From Proteobacteria bacterium UBA7415 (GTDB lineage Bacteria; Pseudomonadota; Gammaproteobacteria; Arenicellales; Arenicellaceae), in NCBI GenBank assembly GCA_002470515.1, contig DKML01000032.1, forward strand, positions 1 to 9,570: a stretch of DNA of 9,570 bases. The letters run 5' to 3'. Below, piece after piece: positions 6,778-9,570 of this stretch. The position numbers were made by a program, and so were the translations under genes. The stretch's first letter is position 1. The number at the start of each line of letters is the position of its first letter. Under the pieces are notes generated by a model, which saw only the letters and a program-made list of their open reading frames with translations, was not told the DNA's origin and made no database searches.

Positions 6778-7567
6778 TCAGAACGAAGTCTTGTTATTGT
6801 TTGATATAGGCAATACTCGTATTAAGTGGGCGTTTGCGCACAATAAAACAATCTTAGTCAAGGATGCGTTTGTTTTCTCACCGGCGGGCCTGAGTGATTG
6901 TATTAGGCACGTAGAGCTGTTGTTGGAGCGCTTTGGTCTCGATGGATTAACGAAGGTGATGATTAGCTCAGTTGCTGGAGTTGAAGTCTTGGACGGCGTA
7001 CGGGATTCGATAAAGGCACGGTGGGGTCTAAAAGCCGAAACGGTTAAAGTAGAACCTAGTTTCAGGAATATCGTGAATCGTTACAGGCGGCGAGACCAGT
7101 TAGGGGTCGATCGTTGGGTGGCTGTCATAGGAGCCAGTCAGTATGAGTATGAGGGCGCCAAAATTATTGTTGATGTTGGAACTGCGGTAACGGTTGATTA
7201 TCTGTCGAGCTCAGATGAGTATCTTGGTGGAGCAATCTTACCGGGACGCGACTTGATCTTTAGTCTGCTCAATTTGAATACCGCCAATATAGTTTCACAT
7301 CAAGACAAAGTCACAGAGTTTGAGTCCTTTTTTGGTGCTACCACATCTGAGTGTATTAATATTGGGAGCCATGCGGGACTCAATGGCGCTGTTGCTGCGA
7401 TCATCGAAGGCATGCTCGAGGAAATGCCCGAGCCTACGCATGTGTTGCTGTGTGGCGGAGGTGCAGAATCAGTGGATGCCTATTTGAAAACCATCAAATA
7501 TCAACACTTGTTGGTCGTTGAATCGAAACCTGATTTGATCCTTTCGGGTTTAATTGCGCTTTCCTAA
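6767..7567 (+). CDS. coaX: Type III pantothenate kinase CoaX
   Basis: CoaX phosphorylates pantothenate with ATP, the first step of coenzyme A synthesis; this type needs a monovalent cation and is not feedback-inhibited by CoA. The 266-residue product has the ASKHA-fold landmarks: the phosphate motif DIGNTRIKW (13-21), LGVDRW (112-117), VDVGTAVTVDY (135-145) and GGAILPGRDL (154-163), then the NTANI segment (171-175) and LLCGGGAE late in the protein. D115 and D136 are the expected catalytic and binding acidic residues. The length is normal for the family. It overlaps the end of birA by 11 bp, which suggests translational coupling. A GTG start at 6761 (268 residues) is possible but less likely. 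Confidence 0.95.
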   Translation: MKGSQNEVLLLFDIGNTRIKWAFAHNKTILVKDAFVFSPAGLSDCIRHVELLLERFGLDGLTKVMISSVAGVEVLDGVRDSIKARWGLKAETVKVEPSFRNIVNRYRRRDQLGVDRWVAVIGASQYEYEGAKIIVDVGTAVTVDYLSSSDEYLGGAILPGRDLIFSLLNLNTANIVSHQDKVTEFESFFGATTSECINIGSHAGLNGAVAAIIEGMLEEMPEPTHVLLCGGGAESVDAYLKTIKYQHLLVVESKPDLILSGLIALS

Positions 7568-7638
7568 CTTGGCAATTACACTTACTCGTATGTTGAGCTA
7601 GCATCACATGCGTTGGAAAAATAATGGTGGCAATCTAA

Positions 7639-8349
7639 GTGAAAAAACTCATCGGGCTGTTGGTGATTGTTAATGTCGCTGTCTTTTTATGGCCGACCAA
7701 AAGTTCGGAACCTGCACACGTGCATCCACGAAAGGTTGATGTAAGCGCAGGTTTGATAAGGCTCAATAAAGAAATCGAAACACAATACCGTGACGAGCAG
7801 CGAGATAAAGCTGAGGCGGCTTTAAGCGGTGCTGATGGGGTTGCGGCGCGTGACTCAGTATTAAGTTCTGAAGTGCAATGTTACCGGCTTGGGCCATTTA
7901 GCTTAAAAAGTAATTATGAGATAGCGCAAGCGACATTGCTAAATGCGGGCCTGCAAGTTAAATCTAGTATACGTGCGGTTAGCCGAACTGAAGTATATCG
8001 AGTGTATATCGGTCCGTTTGCAGACCGTGCCCAAGCTATTGATGCCCGCAGATCATTAAGTAATAAAGGAGTCCTAGATCATTTTATTCGCAATGAGTTA
8101 GATGGAAGTACGACGGTTTCTTTAGGTATATTTAGCACTGAGGGCTCAGCCATGGCTGGTTTAGAAGGGTTGAGTGCCAGAGTGGATGGTGTAAAGTTCA
8201 GAGAAGAAGTCGTTACATTGCCTGAGTCTTATTGGCTATATTTTGCGTTAGCCGAAAATACTGGAGTACGCGAAGACCTTGATCTGGTTGATTGGGGTGA
8301 GGTAGGCGCACAAATTGGTTCCTTCGAGTGTCGGGCCGATGATAACTAG
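7639..8349 (+). CDS. Membrane-anchored SPOR-domain protein
   Basis: The 236-residue product begins at GTG 7639, with GGTGG at 7626-7630 as a possible ribosome binding site. Residues 4-18 (LIGLLVIVNVAVFLW) form one membrane anchor after a two-lysine start, so the rest should face the periplasm. A charged linker (about 40-75) leads to a SPOR domain at about 77-150, with CYRLGPF and YRVYIGPF marking its repeated halves. Residues about 156-190 (STTVSLGIFSTEG) look like a further half repeat. SPOR domains bind septal peptidoglycan stripped of stem peptides, so a cell-envelope role is inferred. Pseudomonas has a similar SPOR gene between coaX and the tRNA-tuf operon. The 71-bp gap after coaX has no clear promoter or terminator, so it may belong to the birA-coaX transcript. 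Confidence 0.85.
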   Translation: MKKLIGLLVIVNVAVFLWPTKSSEPAHVHPRKVDVSAGLIRLNKEIETQYRDEQRDKAEAALSGADGVAARDSVLSSEVQCYRLGPFSLKSNYEIAQATLLNAGLQVKSSIRAVSRTEVYRVYIGPFADRAQAIDARRSLSNKGVLDHFIRNELDGSTTVSLGIFSTEGSAMAGLEGLSARVDGVKFREEVVTLPESYWLYFALAENTGVREDLDLVDWGEVGAQIGSFECRADDN

Positions 8350-8419
8350 TGAAAAACCGAGGTAAAAACGTCTATTCTCAAATAATCGAAAAAAGGCAGT
8401 CAATTTTTTGTGTTTTCCG

Positions 8420-8456
8420 TTGTATTTGATCTCAACTAGCCCTAAAATGCGCCCCC
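8420..8456 (+). promoter_or_regulatory. Promoter of the tRNA-tuf operon with GC-rich discriminator
   Basis: TTGTAT (8420-8425), a 17-bp spacer and TAAAAT (8443-8448) are followed by GCGCCCCC (8449-8456). A GC-rich discriminator after the -10 box is typical of stable-RNA promoters under stringent (ppGpp/DksA) control. The upstream DNA from about 8365 to 8419 is AT-rich and could act as an UP element. The predicted start lies about 12-15 nt before the first tRNA. Confidence 0.75.
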
Positions 8457-8468
8457 TGATGTGGCCGT

Positions 8469-8544
<76 letters not shown>

Positions 8545-8570
8545 GATCATTTTTAAATAGACAAATAGAC

Positions 8571-8655
8571 GGTGGGGTTCCCGAGCGGCCAAAGGGGGCA
8601 GACTGTAAATCTGCTGGCAATGCCTTCGAAGGTTCGAATCCTTCCCCCACCACCA
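8571..8655 (+). tRNA. tRNA-Tyr (anticodon GTA)
   Basis: An 85-nt class II tRNA with a long variable arm, acceptor arms GGTGGGG and CCCCACC, and encoded CCA at 8653-8655. Anticodon GTA is at 8605-8607. It lies 26 bp after the first tRNA-Thr, matching the usual gene order. Confidence 0.97.
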
Positions 8656-8670
8656 TTTGTTTTTTTAAAG

Positions 8671-8692
8671 TCGATTCCCTAATTGGAATCGA
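8671..8692. other. Perfect 8-bp hairpin after tRNA-Tyr
   Basis: TCGATTCC (8671-8678) pairs with GGAATCGA (8685-8692) across a 6-nt loop. T-rich DNA follows at about 8706-8721, 13 bp later, which is too far for a standard terminator. It may be a processing or folding element in the 240-bp spacer between tRNA-Tyr and tRNA-Gly. Confidence 0.45.
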
Positions 8693-8741
8693 AACCCCGT
8701 TCTTAGTTTTTTTGTTTTTTTCGACTCAGCATCTGCTTTAT

Positions 8742-8757
8742 GCAAGCGTTGCTTTTT
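8742..8757 (+). terminator. Weak terminator-like hairpin in the tRNA-Tyr to tRNA-Gly spacer
   Basis: GCAA, loop GCG, TTGC, then TTTTTT at 8752-8757. The 4-bp stem is short, so termination would be partial at best. Confidence 0.25.
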
Positions 8758-8770
8758 TAGTAAAGGAATC

Positions 8771-8790
8771 AAAGAGCGGTTTCGCTTTTT
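8771..8790. terminator. Terminator-like hairpin in the tRNA-Tyr to tRNA-Gly spacer
   Basis: AAAGAGCG (8771-8778) pairs with CGCTTTTT (8783-8790) over a GTTT loop: three GC pairs, one G-U and A-U pairs into the T-run. This is a plausible weak intrinsic terminator, which would lower the level of the downstream tRNA-Gly, tRNA-Thr and tuf relative to the first two tRNAs unless antitermination or a further promoter acts. No convincing promoter is visible between here and tRNA-Gly. Confidence 0.4.
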
Positions 8791-8895
8791 CGGATGAGTA
8801 ACACAAGCCAACGAACAATGGCTTAAGCTGTACGATCGAAGTTGTGATCAAGCGTGTAACGATTTATCGCTACATGTGTGTTACGAAAATGGTAA

Positions 8896-8969
8896 GCGGG
8901 TGTAGTTCAACGGTAGAACCTCAGCCTTCCAAGCTGATGGTGTGGGTTCGATTCCCATCACCCGCTCCA
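8896..8969 (+). tRNA. tRNA-Gly (anticodon TCC)
   Basis: A 74-nt tRNA with acceptor arms GCGGGTG and CACCCGC, T discriminator and encoded CCA at 8967-8969. Anticodon TCC is at 8928-8930 in CCTTCCAAGC. It corresponds to glyT of the E. coli operon. Confidence 0.97.
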
Positions 8970-8998
8970 CTTTTCTATAACCGTAGACGCTTTCCTTG

Positions 8999-9060
8999 TT
9001 TGACGAAAGTGATGCAGGATTTGAAGGAAGTGGCGCGAGTTTGAAGGAAGTGGGTGCAGG
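8999..9060 (+). repeat. Three imperfect tandem 20-21 bp repeats between tRNA-Gly and tRNA-Thr
   Basis: Copies run 8999-9019, 9020-9039 and 9040-9060. The last two share the exact 14 bases TTTGAAGGAAGTGG; the first reads TTTGACGAAAGTGA at the same place, and the first and third both carry TGCAGG near their ends. AGGA occurs at 9016-9019, 9025-9028 and 9045-9048. The repeats lie in the primary transcript of the operon but outside any mature tRNA. Function unknown. Confidence 0.8.
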
Positions 9061-9099
9061 TTCGTCGAGAAATGGTTGACGTTTTCCTGTTGCCGAGCC

Positions 9100-9175
9100 G
9101 CCTACATAGCTCAGTCGGTAGAGCACTTTCTTGGTAAGGAAGAGGTCACCGGTTCGATTCCGGTTGTAGGCACCA
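9100..9175 (+). tRNA. tRNA-Thr (anticodon GGT)
   Basis: A 76-nt tRNA with acceptor arms GCCTACA and TGTAGGC, A discriminator and encoded CCA at 9173-9175. Anticodon GGT is at 9133-9135. It corresponds to thrT of E. coli and lies 119 bp before tuf. Confidence 0.97.
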
Positions 9176-9206
9176 GTTCGTTTGTGTGCATTTGGTTTCG
9201 CTAAGC

Positions 9207-9281
9207 GAGATGGTTATGGTTTTAACTGCTGTTAGAGATCGCAGTCAAAACGATAGCCATTTCTTATTTTTATTTATTTTG
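9207..9281 (+). terminator. Long stem-loop plus U-rich tract in the tuf leader: possible attenuator or processing site
   Basis: Bases 9207-9229 pair with 9241-9263 across an 11-nt loop. Over the 23 positions there are only two mismatches (9218/9252 and 9224/9246) and two wobbles. A T-rich tract interrupted by single A's (9264-9281) follows. The shape is that of an intrinsic terminator with a long arm, placed between the last tRNA and tuf, 14 bp before the start codon. Partial termination, protection of the mRNA 5' end, or RNase cleavage of the tRNA precursor are all possible. Confidence 0.6.
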
Positions 9282-9294
9282 TTGGTACAAAAGT

Positions 9295-9570
9295 ATGTCT
9301 AAGGAAAAATTTGAACGTAATAAGCCGCATGTAAACGTTGGCACAATTGGTCACGTCGATCATGGTAAAACAACGTTAACAGCGGCGATCACGAAAGTAT
9401 TGTCAGAAGCATACGGCGGAACAGCTGTTGATTTTGCAAATATCGACAAGGCTCCAGAAGAGCGTGAGCGCGGTATTACAATTTCGACTGCCCACGTTGA
9501 GTATGAGACTGAGAACCGTCACTACGCACACGTAGATTGCCCAGGGCACGCGGATTATGTCAAGAACATG
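9295..9570 (+). CDS. tuf: Elongation factor Tu, N-terminal part (cut by the window end)
   Basis: EF-Tu is the GTPase that brings aminoacyl-tRNA to the ribosome. The first 92 residues are present and match the family closely: [20 protein letters not shown], the P-loop GHVDHGKT (19-26), switch I RGIT (59-62) and DCPGH (81-85) with the GTPase His at 85. The frame stays open to the window end. Position after the four tRNAs identifies it as the tufB copy of the tRNA-tuf operon. No strong Shine-Dalgarno is visible; GGT at 9283-9285 is the only purine-rich candidate, which is unusual for such an abundant protein. Confidence 0.97.
   Translation, partial: MSKEKFERNKPHVNVGTIGHVDHGKTTLTAAITKVLSEAYGGTAVDFANIDKAPEERERGITISTAHVEYETENRHYAHVDCPGHADYVKNM

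Noticed and set aside
7570..7610. Promoter-like boxes between coaX and the SPOR gene
   Set aside because: The best box pairs match consensus poorly or have bad spacing; read-through from birA-coaX is as likely.
8388..8410. A-run and T-run around GGCAGTCAA after the SPOR gene, considered as a terminator
   Set aside because: The stem would be only A-U pairs with no GC core, so termination is doubtful; it fits better as AT-rich DNA upstream of the operon promoter.
8844..9126. Short + and - strand frames over tRNA-Gly
   Set aside because: Both read through a clear tRNA; peptides such as VRFPSPAP and ERVMGIEPTPSAWKAEVLPL are typical tRNA antisense/sense artefacts.

Overview
The window looks like a chromosomal segment of a gammaproteobacterium of moderate GC content. 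The strongest sign is the right half, which has the order birA - coaX - SPOR-domain gene - tRNA-Thr(UGU) - tRNA-Tyr(GUA) - tRNA-Gly(UCC) - tRNA-Thr(GGU) - tuf. This is the tRNA-tufB locus known from Escherichia and Pseudomonas. A type III pantothenate kinase (CoaX) instead of CoaA, plus a SPOR protein after it, fits a Pseudomonas-like or marine oligotroph-type lineage better than an enteric one. The species cannot be named from the sequence.

Layout. Bases 1-190 hold the tail of an upstream gene, probably a His/Asp-rich metal-binding C-terminus, and a rho-independent terminator. Bases 192-3383 encode a 1063-residue protein with a TTG start. It joins a TPR-like segment, a family 2 glycosyltransferase domain and an alkaline-phosphatase-superfamily domain that seems to have lost key metal ligands. 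Bases 3486-4697 encode a soluble M48-type zinc peptidase joined to a TerB-like domain. A possible 40-residue small ORF follows, then a promoter and leader hairpin for a divergent single-cysteine PAPS reductase (cysH-like, 4936-5619). The cysH-birA spacer holds two 12-bp palindromes.

Bases 5758-8349 carry birA and coaX, which overlap and are probably translationally coupled, followed by the membrane-anchored SPOR protein. A promoter with a GC-rich discriminator at 8420-8456 then starts the stable-RNA operon of four tRNAs and tuf. The spacers in this operon are long as I recall the E. coli arrangement. One has several hairpins, one has three tandem 20-21 bp repeats with regularly placed AGGA motifs, and the one before tuf has a 23-position imperfect stem-loop followed by a U-rich tract that could act as an attenuator or processing site.

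Together: the right half is housekeeping (biotin/CoA metabolism, cell envelope, translation). The left half is accessory (glycan-related fusion protein, peptidase-TerB fusion). No mobile element, CRISPR array or phage gene was seen. The least expected items are the glycosyltransferase/pseudo-phosphatase fusion and the RNA structures between the tRNA genes and tuf.
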